A stretch of DNA of 55,994 nt, from the NCBI GenBank assembly GCA_944377425.1, contig CALWEX010000064.1:1-55994 (forward strand), given 5' to 3'. The notes under the pieces are model-generated. The model did not search any database. It was not told the DNA's origin and saw nothing but the letters and a program-made list of their open reading frames with translations. Origin of the DNA: an uncultured Clostridia bacterium. Lineage in GTDB: Bacteria > Bacillota > Clostridia > Lachnospirales > Anaerotignaceae. The position numbers and the translations under genes were made by a program. Shown here piece after piece: positions 24,769-33,785 of this stretch. Position 1 is the stretch's first letter. Each line of letters begins with the position of its first letter.

Positions 24769-25542
24769 ATGGGGTACACAGAATTTATTAAAAAAACAAA
24801 CAAAATAACTTTACTTTTGGCTTGCTGTGACGATGTTAAGCAGGACAGGATTAAAGCCTGCATAAATGACACTAACAGCATTATTATTTCTCAGTCTGTA
24901 TCAGATGGAAAAAGCGCATTAAAAGCCTTAGAGAAAAATTATTTTTCTGCTGCCGTTATATATCTGGGGCTTTTTGGAAATGACGGGTTGTGGGTAATTG
25001 AGCAGATTAAAAGGAATAATTACAAAAACATGCGCCTTATAGCCGTTAATGACACAGAAAATATTATGTTTTCAAAACTGGCTTTGTCTTGTGGCGCTGA
25101 TTACTGTCTTACAGAACCTTTTGATACAGATATTCTGGTAAGCAGAATTAAACAGCTGTGCTCAGATTTAAAAGAGGAACAACAAAATGAGGAAAAAAGT
25201 CAATGTGTGCGTCTTTCAGAAATTATAACTAAAATAGGCATACGACCGGGGCTCAAAGGCTACAGTTATATAAAGAGGGCTGTTGCGCATGTTATTGAAA
25301 ATCCAACATTTTTAAGCGGAGTTACAAAAAATTTGTATCCTGAAATAGCTATGGAGTTTAAAACTCAGCCCAAATGTGTGGAAAGGGATATAAGGCACTG
25401 TATTAATGTGTCGTGGTATAATGCCCAAAGCCAATATAAAAATATATTTGGTTTTGAGTTTTATAAAAAGCCTACAAATAAAGAATTAATTCATGCTATA
25501 GCAGAGTATGTAAGTGAAAGCGAAGGAATTGAAATAAGCTAA
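24769..25542 (+). CDS. spo0A: Sporulation master regulator Spo0A with degenerate receiver
   Basis: 257 residues, close to the usual length, in the canonical place after spoIVB. The C-terminal DNA-binding domain (about 147-257) is clearly Spo0A: LSEIITKIGIRPGLKGYSYIKRAV, LYPEIAMEF, CVERDIRHCINVSW (recognition helix) and KPTNKELIHAIAEYV. The N-terminal receiver (about 13-130) keeps the fold (SVSDGKSALKAL, NDGLWVIEQIK, GADYCLTEPFD) but not the chemistry. Against B. subtilis Spo0A, the acidic pair aligns with Cys19-Cys20, the phospho-Asp with Tyr65, the switch Thr with Asn94 and the Lys of KPF with Glu116. Normal phosphorylation should be impossible. Start ATG with GGGGGAGG. Function by another signal, or constitutive activity set by amount, is inference. 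Confidence 0.93.
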   Translation: MGYTEFIKKTNKITLLLACCDDVKQDRIKACINDTNSIIISQSVSDGKSALKALEKNYFSAAVIYLGLFGNDGLWVIEQIKRNNYKNMRLIAVNDTENIMFSKLALSCGADYCLTEPFDTDILVSRIKQLCSDLKEEQQNEEKSQCVRLSEIITKIGIRPGLKGYSYIKRAVAHVIENPTFLSGVTKNLYPEIAMEFKTQPKCVERDIRHCINVSWYNAQSQYKNIFGFEFYKKPTNKELIHAIAEYVSESEGIEIS

Positions 25543-25546
25543 AATT

Positions 25547-25592
25547 TAAAGCGGCCTGTTAACTAAAACGTTAATAGACCGCTTTTTTATTA
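25547..25592. terminator. Bidirectional terminator between spo0A and the CAT-like gene
   Basis: AGCGGCCTGTTAAC (25550-25563) pairs with GTTAATAGACCGCT (25570-25583) with two imperfect positions; T-run on the plus strand, T-rich tract also on the minus strand. Confidence 0.85.
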
Positions 25593-26240
25593 TTTTATAA
25601 ACTCATTACAATTTTTACAAAGCTCCTCAATAGTGTTTATTAAGAGGCATACATGGTATCCGTCGCATACTGCATGGGTGGCAAATATTGTAAAAGGCAA
25701 AAATGTTTCGTTATTTTGTTTAAAATACTTGCCAAAAACAATAACAGGAAAGAGCATAGGCGAAGGAGAGTATGTGTCGTAGCTACACGCAGAAAAACTA
25801 AGCCATGGCACACATGATAAAGGGATAAAATTATCCGGTTTATCCGGCTTTGCTTTTACACCTTTTACATCTTTGTATTTTTCCATATCGCTTATGGCAT
25901 TGTTATAAAATTCTTTAAAGTCTTTGCTGTAAGGTGTCCAAATATCAGAAAAAGTTTTGTCGTCTTTATGGAAAATTGTGTATGATGGATTACAATAATC
26001 GTAATAACCTAAATTTCCATCTTTGTCAACAGCCATTCGCATTTCTTTTATTTCGTTAATGGCACGCATAATTACATAAACAAATGTGGGGTAGAATTTT
26101 AAAGAGTCGGATTTTGTTTTTTCCAATAAATTTGTAATGTTAATGTTATAAGACATATTAATTTTTGACTTTATAAAATTAATATAGTAGTTATAATGCT
26201 CAGCCCTTGGGTATGTGCTGAAATCAATTTTGTTAAACAT
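25590..26240 (-). CDS. Chloramphenicol acetyltransferase-like O-acetyltransferase (CatA family)
   Basis: 216 residues, the usual CAT length. The catalytic motif HAVCDGYH (His of HxxxDG) is near the C terminus; F-x-K-I-D-F-S-TYPR at the N terminus, YPTFVYVIMRAIN, PSYTIFHKDDKTFSDIWT and LPFTIFATHAVCDGYH follow the CAT pattern. The ATG at 26240 has an AAGGAG site 8 nt upstream; an in-frame TTG at 26249 is less likely. It would transfer acetyl from acetyl-CoA to a hydroxyl of chloramphenicol or an unknown compound; many chromosomal CatA-like genes of Clostridia do not give resistance, so the substrate is open. It stands alone, opposite to its neighbours spo0A and hisZ. Confidence 0.85.
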   Translation of the reverse strand: MFNKIDFSTYPRAEHYNYYINFIKSKINMSYNINITNLLEKTKSDSLKFYPTFVYVIMRAINEIKEMRMAVDKDGNLGYYDYCNPSYTIFHKDDKTFSDIWTPYSKDFKEFYNNAISDMEKYKDVKGVKAKPDKPDNFIPLSCVPWLSFSACSYDTYSPSPMLFPVIVFGKYFKQNNETFLPFTIFATHAVCDGYHVCLLINTIEELCKNCNEFIK

Positions 26241-26364
26241 GAGCAACACTCCTTTTAATAAATTATAACATAGAAACTTTATTTTAGTGTTTATTATTTT
26301 GTAAAGCTTTAAACTTACTTTGCAAAAAATAAAAATAATGGTAAAATGCTAAAAATAAGCTGTA

Positions 26365-26393
26365 TTGACAAAATTAGAAAGATTGTATATACT
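26365..26393 (+). promoter_or_regulatory. Sigma-A promoter of the his operon
   Basis: Perfect TTGACA (26365-26370), 17-nt spacer, TATACT (26388-26393), 46 bp before the hisZ ATG. Confidence 0.85.
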
Positions 26394-26396
26394 GTA

Positions 26397-26422
26397 CTTT
26401 ATCATGGTAGAGCGATAAAGTT
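26397..26422 (+). promoter_or_regulatory. Candidate operator at the his operon start
   Basis: Inverted repeat ACTTTATC-N10-GATAAAGT begins 4 bp after the -10, covering the expected transcription start. No T-box leader or His-codon-rich leader peptide is present (the leader is under 50 nt), so a repressor binding here is the simplest guess. The repressor is not in the window. Confidence 0.5.
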
Positions 26423-26438
26423 ATAAAGGTGGGTTATT

Positions 26439-27725
26439 ATGCTTGATTTTAAACTTCATACTCCTATAGGTGTTGGGGACTTGCTTCCTGACGAAACGGA
26501 GAGCAAAAGAATTATAACAAGAAAAATTGAAAATGTTTTTGAAAGTTATGGATATAGGGCAGTTGAAAGTCCTATGTTTGAGTATATAGAAGTATTTTCA
26601 GATGAAAAAATGGGCTCCATAAGCCCAAAAGAAATGTTCAGATTTTTTGATAAAGACGGTTCAACACTTTCTTTAAGAAGTGATATGACGCCGCCTATAG
26701 CAAGAATGGCGGCAACTGCCTTTGAGGAAGAGGTTTTGCCGCTTAGGCTTTGCTATTACGGCAATGCTTTTAGGGATTCAAAAAGTTATCAGGGCAAAAA
26801 ATGCGAGTTTGCTCAGGCTGGAATTGAGCTCATGGGTTCTGATAGCGCAGAGGCTGACGCAGAGGCTATAGCTATTTCGGTTAAGAGCGTTCTTGCTTGT
26901 GGTATTGAAGAATTTAAGCTTAATATAGGTCAGGTTCAGTTCTTTAATGCTGTTCTTGATGAAACCGGTTTTGATGAAAAAAACAAAAATTTGATTAAAG
27001 ATTTAATAGCAAACCGCAACTATGCCGGTGTTGAATTTTTTGTTAAAGAAAGAGTTATGCCGGAAAATGTTAAAAAGCTGTTTTTGGAGCTTCCTCGTCT
27101 TGTTGGCGGTATGGAAATAATAGAGTATACAAAAACACTTACAAACAGCATTGAGGCACAAAAGGCCCTTGATTATATGGAAAAGCTTTATAACATATTG
27201 GTGCTTCATGGTGTAAGCCAGTATGTATCTTTTGATATGGGTATGGTTAATAAACTTAATTACTATACAGGAATAATATTCAGGGGTTATACTTATGGCA
27301 CAGGATATTCCATAGTAGATGGCGGAAGGTATAATAACCTTGTAAAGCAGTTCGGCCGTGATATTCCGGCTGTTGGTTTTGCTGTTAAAATAGATGAAAT
27401 TTTAAATGTACTTGACAGAAACGGTGTTCAGCTTGCTAAAGGCGGTGCTAAGGCAATGATAGCATCAAGTCAGGCTGGCTTGGCTTCTGCTCTTAAAATA
27501 GCTGAAATTTATCGCAATGCCGGAATTAAGGTTGAAGGCAGCCTTTGCGGATATGATTTGGAAGATAATATTAAATACATGCAGTTAAAAGGCATAGAGT
27601 CACTTATTTATTTTAAAGATGCTATAAATATTAAATATGTGCGTTTTGATGAAAAAGTCGGTACTGTATTAGCCGATATTACAATAGAAGATTTGGTTAT
27701 GCCGGGTAAGGAGGGACAGAAATGA
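26439..27725 (+). CDS. hisZ: ATP phosphoribosyltransferase regulatory subunit HisZ
   Basis: 428-residue paralogue of histidyl-tRNA synthetase without aminoacylation function; it activates short-form HisG and gives histidine feedback. Class II core visible: [64 protein letters not shown], and [27 protein letters not shown]. The C-terminal anticodon-binding domain of true HisRS is divergent, and the adjacent short hisG confirms the assignment over hisS. ATG start with AAAGGTGGG; 4-bp overlap with hisG. Confidence 0.94.
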   Translation: MLDFKLHTPIGVGDLLPDETESKRIITRKIENVFESYGYRAVESPMFEYIEVFSDEKMGSISPKEMFRFFDKDGSTLSLRSDMTPPIARMAATAFEEEVLPLRLCYYGNAFRDSKSYQGKKCEFAQAGIELMGSDSAEADAEAIAISVKSVLACGIEEFKLNIGQVQFFNAVLDETGFDEKNKNLIKDLIANRNYAGVEFFVKERVMPENVKKLFLELPRLVGGMEIIEYTKTLTNSIEAQKALDYMEKLYNILVLHGVSQYVSFDMGMVNKLNYYTGIIFRGYTYGTGYSIVDGGRYNNLVKQFGRDIPAVGFAVKIDEILNVLDRNGVQLAKGGAKAMIASSQAGLASALKIAEIYRNAGIKVEGSLCGYDLEDNIKYMQLKGIESLIYFKDAINIKYVRFDEKVGTVLADITIEDLVMPGKEGQK

Positions 27726-28369
27726 GATATTTAACATTTGCCTTGGCTAAAGGCAGGCTTGCTGAGCAGACAATGGACCTTCTTGAAAGAATAGGTATGC
27801 CATGCGAAGAAATGAAAGAAAAATCCAGAAAGCTTATATTTGTTAATGAGGACTTAAAGCTTAAAATATTCCTTGCTAAAACAAGTGATGTGCCTACTTA
27901 TGTGGAGCATGGCGCCGCTGATATTGGTGTTGTAGGCAAAGACACTATTATGGAAGAAAACAGGAATATATACGAAATGCTGGACTTAGGCCTTGGAAAA
28001 TGCCGTATGTGCGTTGCTGGCCTTCCTGAAATGAAAGATAAAATCCATAAATGCCATTCTTTGAGGGTTGCCACAAAATACCCAAATATAGCAAGAGAGT
28101 ATTTTTATCATCAAATGCACCAGACAGTTGAGATTATAAAGCTTAATGGCTCTGTAGAACTGGCGCCTATTGTGGGTCTTTCAGACTGTATAGTGGATAT
28201 AGTAGAAAGCGGAGCAACACTTAAAGAAAACGGACTTGTAGTATTTGAGGAGATATGTCCGCTTTCTGCAAGAATAGTTGTAAACAGAGTCAGCATGAAA
28301 ATGGAGCGCGAAAGAATTATTGATGTAATGGATAAAATTAGAGGCCTTTTAAAGGAGGACTTAAAATGA
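27722..28369 (+). CDS. hisG: ATP phosphoribosyltransferase, short form
   Basis: First enzyme of histidine synthesis (ATP + PRPP). 215 residues: the short form without the C-terminal regulatory domain, therefore requiring HisZ. Seen: [65 protein letters not shown] and the PRPP loop [16 protein letters not shown]. Overlaps hisZ and hisD by 4 bp each. Confidence 0.97.
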   Translation: MRYLTFALAKGRLAEQTMDLLERIGMPCEEMKEKSRKLIFVNEDLKLKIFLAKTSDVPTYVEHGAADIGVVGKDTIMEENRNIYEMLDLGLGKCRMCVAGLPEMKDKIHKCHSLRVATKYPNIAREYFYHQMHQTVEIIKLNGSVELAPIVGLSDCIVDIVESGATLKENGLVVFEEICPLSARIVVNRVSMKMERERIIDVMDKIRGLLKEDLK

Positions 28370-29661
28370 TAGAGCTTATTCGCTGTGATACCGAAGAAGG
28401 TAAACAAAAATTAAGTAAAATACTTTCCAGAAGTCAGCTTGAGCATGGAAATGTTCAGGAAATAGTTGACGGAATACTTAAAGATGTTAAGTCAAGAGGA
28501 GACGAAGCCGTTTTTGAGTATACTGAAAAATTCGATAAATTAAAAATAACAGCTGAAAATATAAAAGTAACAGATGAAGAAATTGAGTACGCATACTCTG
28601 TTGTAAGCCCAGAGCTTATTGATGTTATTAAAAAATCAGCTCAAAGGATTAAGGCTTTTCACGAAAAGCAGAAAAGAAACAGTTGGATAGAACCTGCACC
28701 AAACGGCGAGGTCATGGGCCAAATGATTAGACCACTTGAAAAAGTAGGCGTTTATGTTCCAGGCGGAAAAGCCGCATATCCTTCATCAGTGCTTATGAAT
28801 GTTATGCCGGCTCATGTGGCAGGTGTTAAGCACATTTATATGACAACACCAGCACAAAAAGACGGCAGAGTTTATCCAACTACAATCGTAGCCGCTAAAG
28901 AAGCCGGAGTTGATGAAATATTTAAAATAGGCGGAGCTCAGGCAATAGCTGCTTTGGCTTATGGCACAAAAAGTGTTCCTAAGGTTGATAAAATATGTGG
29001 CCCGGGAAATATATTTGTTGCCCTTGCCAAAAAATCTGTTTATGGCTATGTAAATATAGATTCCGTTGCAGGACCAAGCGAAATACTTGTTTTAGCTGAC
29101 GAAAGTGCCAACCCGGTTTATGTTGCCGCTGACCTTCTTTCACAGGCTGAGCATGACGAATTGGCTTCTGCTATACTTGTTACAACAAGCGAAAAGTTGG
29201 CTTTAAGCGTTCGCAACGAAATAGAGAAACAGACTGAAAAACTTGAAAGAAAAGACATTATAAGAAAATCAATAGATAACTACGGTGCAATTATTATTGC
29301 TGATTCAATAGAGGAGGCTTGCTCTCTTTCAAACGCCATTGCACCTGAGCACATGGAAATCTGCACATTGTCGCCTTTTGAGGTTCTTCCACTCATTCAA
29401 AACGCCGGAGCGGTATTTTTAGGCCACTATTCACCAGAGCCTTTGGGCGACTATATGGCAGGCCCTAATCATGTTCTGCCAACAGGTGGCACAGCTAGAT
29501 TCTTTTCACCTTTATCAGTTGATGACTTTATTAAAAAGTCCAGTATAATATCATTCAGCAAAGACGCTCTTTTAAATTTAAGTGATGATATTATATCTTT
29601 TGCCAATGCCGAAGGCCTTACGGCTCATGCTAATGCTGTAAGGGTAAGAAAAGAATGCTGA
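28366..29661 (+). CDS. hisD: Histidinol dehydrogenase
   Basis: Zn-dependent, two-step oxidation of histidinol to histidine. 431 residues; [79 protein letters not shown] (Zn and substrate residues Gln/His), APEHMEI and [19 protein letters not shown] are all present. ATG start behind AAAGGAGG, coupled to hisG. Confidence 0.97.
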   Translation: MIELIRCDTEEGKQKLSKILSRSQLEHGNVQEIVDGILKDVKSRGDEAVFEYTEKFDKLKITAENIKVTDEEIEYAYSVVSPELIDVIKKSAQRIKAFHEKQKRNSWIEPAPNGEVMGQMIRPLEKVGVYVPGGKAAYPSSVLMNVMPAHVAGVKHIYMTTPAQKDGRVYPTTIVAAKEAGVDEIFKIGGAQAIAALAYGTKSVPKVDKICGPGNIFVALAKKSVYGYVNIDSVAGPSEILVLADESANPVYVAADLLSQAEHDELASAILVTTSEKLALSVRNEIEKQTEKLERKDIIRKSIDNYGAIIIADSIEEACSLSNAIAPEHMEICTLSPFEVLPLIQNAGAVFLGHYSPEPLGDYMAGPNHVLPTGGTARFFSPLSVDDFIKKSSIISFSKDALLNLSDDIISFANAEGLTAHANAVRVRKEC

Positions 29662-29677
29662 AAAGGAGCGGAATAAA

Positions 29678-30268
29678 ATGAGAAACGCGGAAATAATGCG
29701 CGATACTTTTGAAACTAAAATTAAAATGAAAATAGACCTTGACGGAACAGGTGAGAATAATATTTCAACAGGCATAGGCTTTTTTGACCATATGCTTACT
29801 CATATTTCAAAGCATGGCTTTATAGATTTAGATGTAGATGCCAAAGGCGATGTTGAAGTAGACTGCCACCACACAATAGAAGATGTGGGGATTGTTTTGG
29901 GTAAATGTATTACAAGAGCTTTAGGGGATAAAGCCGGAATAAAAAGATACGGATTTTTTATACTGCCTATGGACGAAGCCCTTATACTTTGCTCAATGGA
30001 TATTTCCGGCAGACCGTATCTTAATTTTGATGTAACTTTCCCTACACAAAAATGCGGCGATATGGATATGGAAATGGTTGAGGAGTTTTTCAGGGCAGTA
30101 TGCGCCAATGCAGGAATAGACATGCATATTAAAATGTTTTACGGCAAAAACAGCCACCATATAGCCGAGGGAATATTTAAAGCATTTGGCAAGGCTCTTG
30201 ATATGGCTGTTTCTATTGACGAGAGAATAGATGGTGTACTTTCAACAAAAGGCATGCTGGAGGTGTAA
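29678..30268 (+). CDS. hisB: Imidazoleglycerol-phosphate dehydratase
   Basis: 196-residue monofunctional IGP dehydratase (no fused phosphatase). Metal-binding His/Glu motifs: GIGFFDHMLTHISKHG, VDCHHTIEDVGI, FFRAVCANAGIDMHI and NSHHIAEGIFKAFGKAL. ATG start after AAAGGAGCGG. Because the phosphatase domain is missing, a separate histidinol-phosphatase is required elsewhere. Confidence 0.97.
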   Translation: MRNAEIMRDTFETKIKMKIDLDGTGENNISTGIGFFDHMLTHISKHGFIDLDVDAKGDVEVDCHHTIEDVGIVLGKCITRALGDKAGIKRYGFFILPMDEALILCSMDISGRPYLNFDVTFPTQKCGDMDMEMVEEFFRAVCANAGIDMHIKMFYGKNSHHIAEGIFKAFGKALDMAVSIDERIDGVLSTKGMLEV

Positions 30269-30269
30269 T

Positions 30270-30866
30270 ATGATAGCTATAATTGACTACGGCATGGGAA
30301 ATTTAAGAAGTGTTCAAAAGGCTTTTGAGTTTTTAGGCTTTGATGCCCAAATTACTGATAATCCTGAAAAAATAGCCAGTGCTGATAAAGTTGTACTTCC
30401 TGGTGTTGGTGCATTTTGCGATGCAATAAATACATTAAGAGAAAAAGAGATAGACAAAGTTATATATCATATTGTAGATGAGAAAAAGCCGTTTTTGGGT
30501 ATTTGCCTTGGTATGCAGATGATGTTTGACAAAAGCTACGAAAACGGAGAATATACAGGTCTTGGTCTTATGCCGGGAGAAATAGTTCTTCTTCCAAAAG
30601 ACCAGATAATACCGCAGATAGGCTGGAACAGTCTTGATATAAAAATGAGAAGCCCGCTTTTTGAAGGCTTGGGAAATGAGCCTTATGTGTATTTTGTTCA
30701 TTCCTACAGGCTTAAAACAAATGCGCCTGTTGTAAGTGCTACATGTTTTTATGGTGAAGAAATACAGGTGGCGGCGCAAAAAGACAATGTTTTTGCACTC
30801 CAGTTCCACCCGGAAAAAAGCGGTGATACAGGGCTTAAAATACTTAATAATTTTGGAAGGCTGTGA
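30270..30866 (+). CDS. hisH: Imidazole glycerol phosphate synthase, glutaminase subunit
   Basis: 198-residue class I glutamine amidotransferase supplying ammonia to HisF. Nucleophile Cys in FLGICLGMQMMF, His/Glu in LQFHPEKSG, and IDYGMGNLRSVQKAFE at the N terminus. The frame is open from 30231 inside hisB, but ATG 30270 after GGAGGTG gives the standard N terminus MIAIIDYG. 1 bp after hisB stop. Confidence 0.97.
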   Translation: MIAIIDYGMGNLRSVQKAFEFLGFDAQITDNPEKIASADKVVLPGVGAFCDAINTLREKEIDKVIYHIVDEKKPFLGICLGMQMMFDKSYENGEYTGLGLMPGEIVLLPKDQIIPQIGWNSLDIKMRSPLFEGLGNEPYVYFVHSYRLKTNAPVVSATCFYGEEIQVAAQKDNVFALQFHPEKSGDTGLKILNNFGRL

Positions 30867-30871
30867 TTTTT

Positions 30872-31588
30872 ATGCAGATTTATCCTGCTATAGATTTAAA
30901 AAACGGACAATGTGTAAGGCTTAAACAAGGCCGTTTTGACGATGTTACATCTTATGGCGATGACCCAGTTCAAAGAGCTAAAATATGGGAGGAAGCCGGA
31001 GCTACATATATTCATGTTGTGGACTTAGACGGAGCAAGAACAGGCAACAGCTATAATTTAGAGGCTATTAAAAAAATAGTTGCGGCAGTTAATGTGCCTG
31101 TTCAAACTGGCGGCGGCATACGCTCAATGCGTGATATAGAACAAAGAATAGACGCTGGGGTTTCACGTGTTATAATAGGTACAGCGGCAGTTAATAACCC
31201 AGAGCTTGTTAAAGAAGCCGTTAGAGTTTACGGCGATAAAATAGCTGTTGGTATAGATGCTTCAAAAGGTATGGTTGCTACCGACGGCTGGGAGAAAATA
31301 AGCGATGTGCCTGCGATAGAGCTTTGTAAAAAAATGGCTGAAATAGGTGTTAAAACAGTAGTTTATACTGATATTTCAAAAGACGGAATGATGTCCGGCC
31401 CTAATATTGAAAGCACAAAAGAGCTTGTTGAGCAAAGCGGTATTGATATTATAGCTTCCGGTGGAGTAAGCACAATGAGCGATTTAGAAGGCGTTGAATC
31501 TATAAATGCTCAAGGTGTTATAATAGGCAAAGCCCTTTACCAAGGTGCTCTTGATTTAAAAGAGATTATAGAGCGTTTTGAAAAATAA
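30872..31588 (+). CDS. hisA: ProFAR isomerase (phosphoribosylformimino-AICAR isomerase)
   Basis: 238-residue (beta/alpha)8 barrel isomerising ProFAR to PRFAR. MQIYPAIDLKNGQCVRLKQG with catalytic Asp8, HVVDLDGARTG, VPVQTGGGIRSM and YTDISKDGMMSGPN with the second catalytic Asp, IIASGGVSTMSDL. In-frame GTG 30863 overlaps the hisH stop, but ATG 30872 behind GGAAGG gives the family N terminus. Confidence 0.96.
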   Translation: MQIYPAIDLKNGQCVRLKQGRFDDVTSYGDDPVQRAKIWEEAGATYIHVVDLDGARTGNSYNLEAIKKIVAAVNVPVQTGGGIRSMRDIEQRIDAGVSRVIIGTAAVNNPELVKEAVRVYGDKIAVGIDASKGMVATDGWEKISDVPAIELCKKMAEIGVKTVVYTDISKDGMMSGPNIESTKELVEQSGIDIIASGGVSTMSDLEGVESINAQGVIIGKALYQGALDLKEIIERFEK

Positions 31589-31605
31589 AATTGGAGGTGC
31601 TTTAA

Positions 31606-32364
31606 TTGCACACTAAAAGAATTATACCATGCCTTGATGTAAACGCCGGAAGGGTTGTTAAAGGCATTAATTTTGTAAATTTTAAAGATGCCGGAGACCC
31701 TGTTGAAGCCGCTAAGTTTTATAATGAGTCTATGGCAGACGAGCTGGTATTTCTTGATATAACGGCTTCTGCCGATGACAGAAATATAATGCTTGATGTA
31801 GTAAACAAAACGGCAGAGCAGGTGTTTATTCCACTTACTGTAGGCGGCGGAATAAGAAGCATAGATGACTTTAGAAAAATACTTTCAGCTGGAGCTGATA
31901 AAATTTCTGTTAATTCAGCAGCATTGAAAAGGCCAGAGCTTATTAATGAGGCAGCCCGCAGATTCGGCAGCCAGTGTGTTGTAGTTGCCATAGATGCAAA
32001 AAGACGCCCTGGCGGTGGATTTGATGTGTATTTAAACGGAGGCCGTGTTAATACTGGCAAAGACGCTGTTTTATGGGCAAAAGAAGCCTACGACAGAGGC
32101 GCTGGAGAGATACTTCTTACAAGTATGGACTGCGATGGAGTTAAAAACGGATATGATTTAGAGCTTACAAAGGCTGTTTCCGACGCTGTAGGAATACCTG
32201 TTATAGCTTCAGGCGGAGCAGGTAAAATGGAGCATTTTTATGATGCATTAACAGAAGGTGGGGCAGATGCGGCACTTGCAGCAAGCCTTTTCCATTTTAG
32301 AGAAATGGAAATTGTTGATTTGAAGAAATACTTAAAAGAAAGAAATGTGCCTGTAAGGCTGTAA
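31606..32364 (+). CDS. hisF: Imidazole glycerol phosphate synthase, cyclase subunit
   Basis: 252-residue barrel enzyme, partner of His[20 protein letters not shown] with catalytic Asp11, [34 protein letters not shown] with the second catalytic Asp region, [20 protein letters not shown] and [13 protein letters not shown]. The start is TTG, 10 nt behind GGAGGTG. Confidence 0.97.
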   Translation: MHTKRIIPCLDVNAGRVVKGINFVNFKDAGDPVEAAKFYNESMADELVFLDITASADDRNIMLDVVNKTAEQVFIPLTVGGGIRSIDDFRKILSAGADKISVNSAALKRPELINEAARRFGSQCVVVAIDAKRRPGGGFDVYLNGGRVNTGKDAVLWAKEAYDRGAGEILLTSMDCDGVKNGYDLELTKAVSDAVGIPVIASGGAGKMEHFYDALTEGGADAALAASLFHFREMEIVDLKKYLKERNVPVRL

Positions 32365-32374
32365 GGAGAAAACA

Positions 32375-32710
32375 ATGGGTTTTGCAGATAGTTTAAAATA
32401 TGACGAAAAAGGGCTTATACCTGTAATTGCTCAGGACTATAAAAACAATCAGGTTTTAATGCTGGCTTATGCCAATAAAGAAGCTGTTGAGCGTACAGTA
32501 AAAGAAGGCACATGCTATTATTACTCACGCAGCAGACAGGAACTGTGGCATAAAGGCGATACATCGGGACATTTTCAGATAGTCAAGGAAATATATTTTG
32601 ATTGTGACAGCGACGCGCTTTTAATTAAAGTTGACCAGATAGGTGCAGCATGCCATACAGGCAAAAGAAGCTGTTTTTACAGAGATGTTAACGGAAAAGA
32701 GGTACTTTAA
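32375..32710 (+). CDS. hisI: Phosphoribosyl-AMP cyclohydrolase
   Basis: 111 residues; only the cyclohydrolase, not fused to HisE. Zn/Mg motifs [26 protein letters not shown] and [15 protein letters not shown] start after AAGGAG. Its stop shares one base with the hisE start (TAATG). Confidence 0.96.
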   Translation: MGFADSLKYDEKGLIPVIAQDYKNNQVLMLAYANKEAVERTVKEGTCYYYSRSRQELWHKGDTSGHFQIVKEIYFDCDSDALLIKVDQIGAACHTGKRSCFYRDVNGKEVL

Positions 32711-33039
32711 TGGATTATTCCAAAGTTTTATATGCACTTTATGAAGTAATTGAAGACAGAAAAAAGAACCCAAAAGAAGGCTCTTATACAAATTACCTTA
32801 TGGAAAAAGGTATTGATAAAATACTTAAAAAAGTAGGCGAGGAATGCACCGAAACAGTTATAGCAGCCAAAAACGGTGTAAAGAGCGAAACTGTTTATGA
32901 AATTTGTGATTTAATGTATCACCTTTCAGTCCTTATGGAAGAACAAGGCATTACATGGGATGATGTATTTTCGGAATTGGCCAAAAGAGAGCTTAAAGAG
33001 GGCAACCTTAAAAAGTTTAATACAAGAAGCGAAATTTAA
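32710..33039 (+). CDS. hisE: Phosphoribosyl-ATP pyrophosphohydrolase
   Basis: 109 residues of the MazG-like all-alpha pyrophosphohydrolase fold: SYTNYLMEKGIDKILKKVGEECTETVIAAKN (metal-binding Glu residues) and CDLMYHLSVLMEEQGI. Last gene of the his operon, followed by a terminator. Confidence 0.96.
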   Translation: MDYSKVLYALYEVIEDRKKNPKEGSYTNYLMEKGIDKILKKVGEECTETVIAAKNGVKSETVYEICDLMYHLSVLMEEQGITWDDVFSELAKRELKEGNLKKFNTRSEI

Positions 33040-33048
33040 TTTATTTAG

Positions 33049-33083
33049 GACTTCCGTATTTTTAATACAGGAAGTCTTTTTTT
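33049..33083 (+). terminator. Terminator of the his operon
   Basis: GACTTCC (33049-33055) with GGAAGTC (33070-33076), with additional GTAT/ATAC pairing inside, then seven T. Confidence 0.9.
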
Positions 33084-33180
33084 GTTCCATAAAGTTGATT
33101 ATTGCAATAATTTTGTATACGAAACCCTTTGTTATAGTGTAATGCTATGGTTTAAAATTTTATTGGAGGTGTTTTGGGCA

Positions 33181-33783
33181 ATGAAAATTTTAAGCCACGG
33201 CACAGAGGAAAAACTCCAGTTTATGGAGGAAATGGATAAAATAAGGGAAGATTATGTAAAAAAATCAGCTGAGCTTTCAAACAGCTTTTGCAGTGCGTTT
33301 TATGCACTTATGGCGGAATTTGCGGCAATTGATGCACAGGAGAGCTTTTGCGGCACTTATTGCAGAAGTAATGTATTTAATAAATATATGCCATACATGG
33401 ATAGCGAAAGAAAACGCAGGTTTTTCAAAATTATGGCAATGCACCATACAATACAAATGCTGGCAAAAAAACGCGATAAGCTTGATTTTTATGTAGTTAG
33501 TGTATGTTTTTATAAAGTTTATGAGCTGGAAGAAAGTGAGAAAAAGCTTTTTGAGATACTGTATAAATACCGTATGTCTTTTCCAAAGCAGTTCCCAGAT
33601 GCTTTTTCAAAAACAGCTCTTAAATATATGTTTGGCAGGGATGAAACAAATATATTCGCAATAGCCTTTTTGGAAAACTTCTGCTATAATTCTTTTAAAA
33701 CATTTCTTAAATATTTTTCAGAGTATATTTCAATTAACAGAAGAATTAAGTTATCAAGTTTAAATCAAGCAGCGGGGGCATAA
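33181..33783 (+). CDS. Uncharacterised 200-residue helical protein in an operon with addA
   Basis: Not recognised. 200 residues from ATG 33181, which follows GGAGGTG; the frame is open further up to 33082 but that part lies in the his terminator and is unlikely to be coding. No signal peptide or membrane segment. Mostly predicted helix, rich in Lys, Phe and Tyr; a Cys pair FCGTYC near residues 57-62 and a basic MDSERKRRFFKIMAMHHTIQML stretch stand out. Only 2 bp separate it from addA, so co-translation is likely and a role tied to AddA or its expression is conceivable. It occupies the place where addB is often found but is far too short to be AddB. Confidence 0.75.
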   Translation: MKILSHGTEEKLQFMEEMDKIREDYVKKSAELSNSFCSAFYALMAEFAAIDAQESFCGTYCRSNVFNKYMPYMDSERKRRFFKIMAMHHTIQMLAKKRDKLDFYVVSVCFYKVYELEESEKKLFEILYKYRMSFPKQFPDAFSKTALKYMFGRDETNIFAIAFLENFCYNSFKTFLKYFSEYISINRRIKLSSLNQAAGA

Positions 33784-33785
33784 AA

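Noticed and set aside
26250..26438. T-box leader for histidine operon
   Set aside because: No AGGGTGGNACCGCG-type sequence, and the predicted start lies within 50 bp of the ATG.
26439..27725. hisS (histidyl-tRNA synthetase) as alternative for hisZ
   Set aside because: The neighbour is short-form hisG, which needs HisZ, and the C-terminal anticodon-binding part is divergent.
33082..33180. Upstream extension of the gene before addA
   Set aside because: It lies at and just beyond the his terminator, has no ribosome-binding site, and ATG 33181 has a good GGAGGTG.
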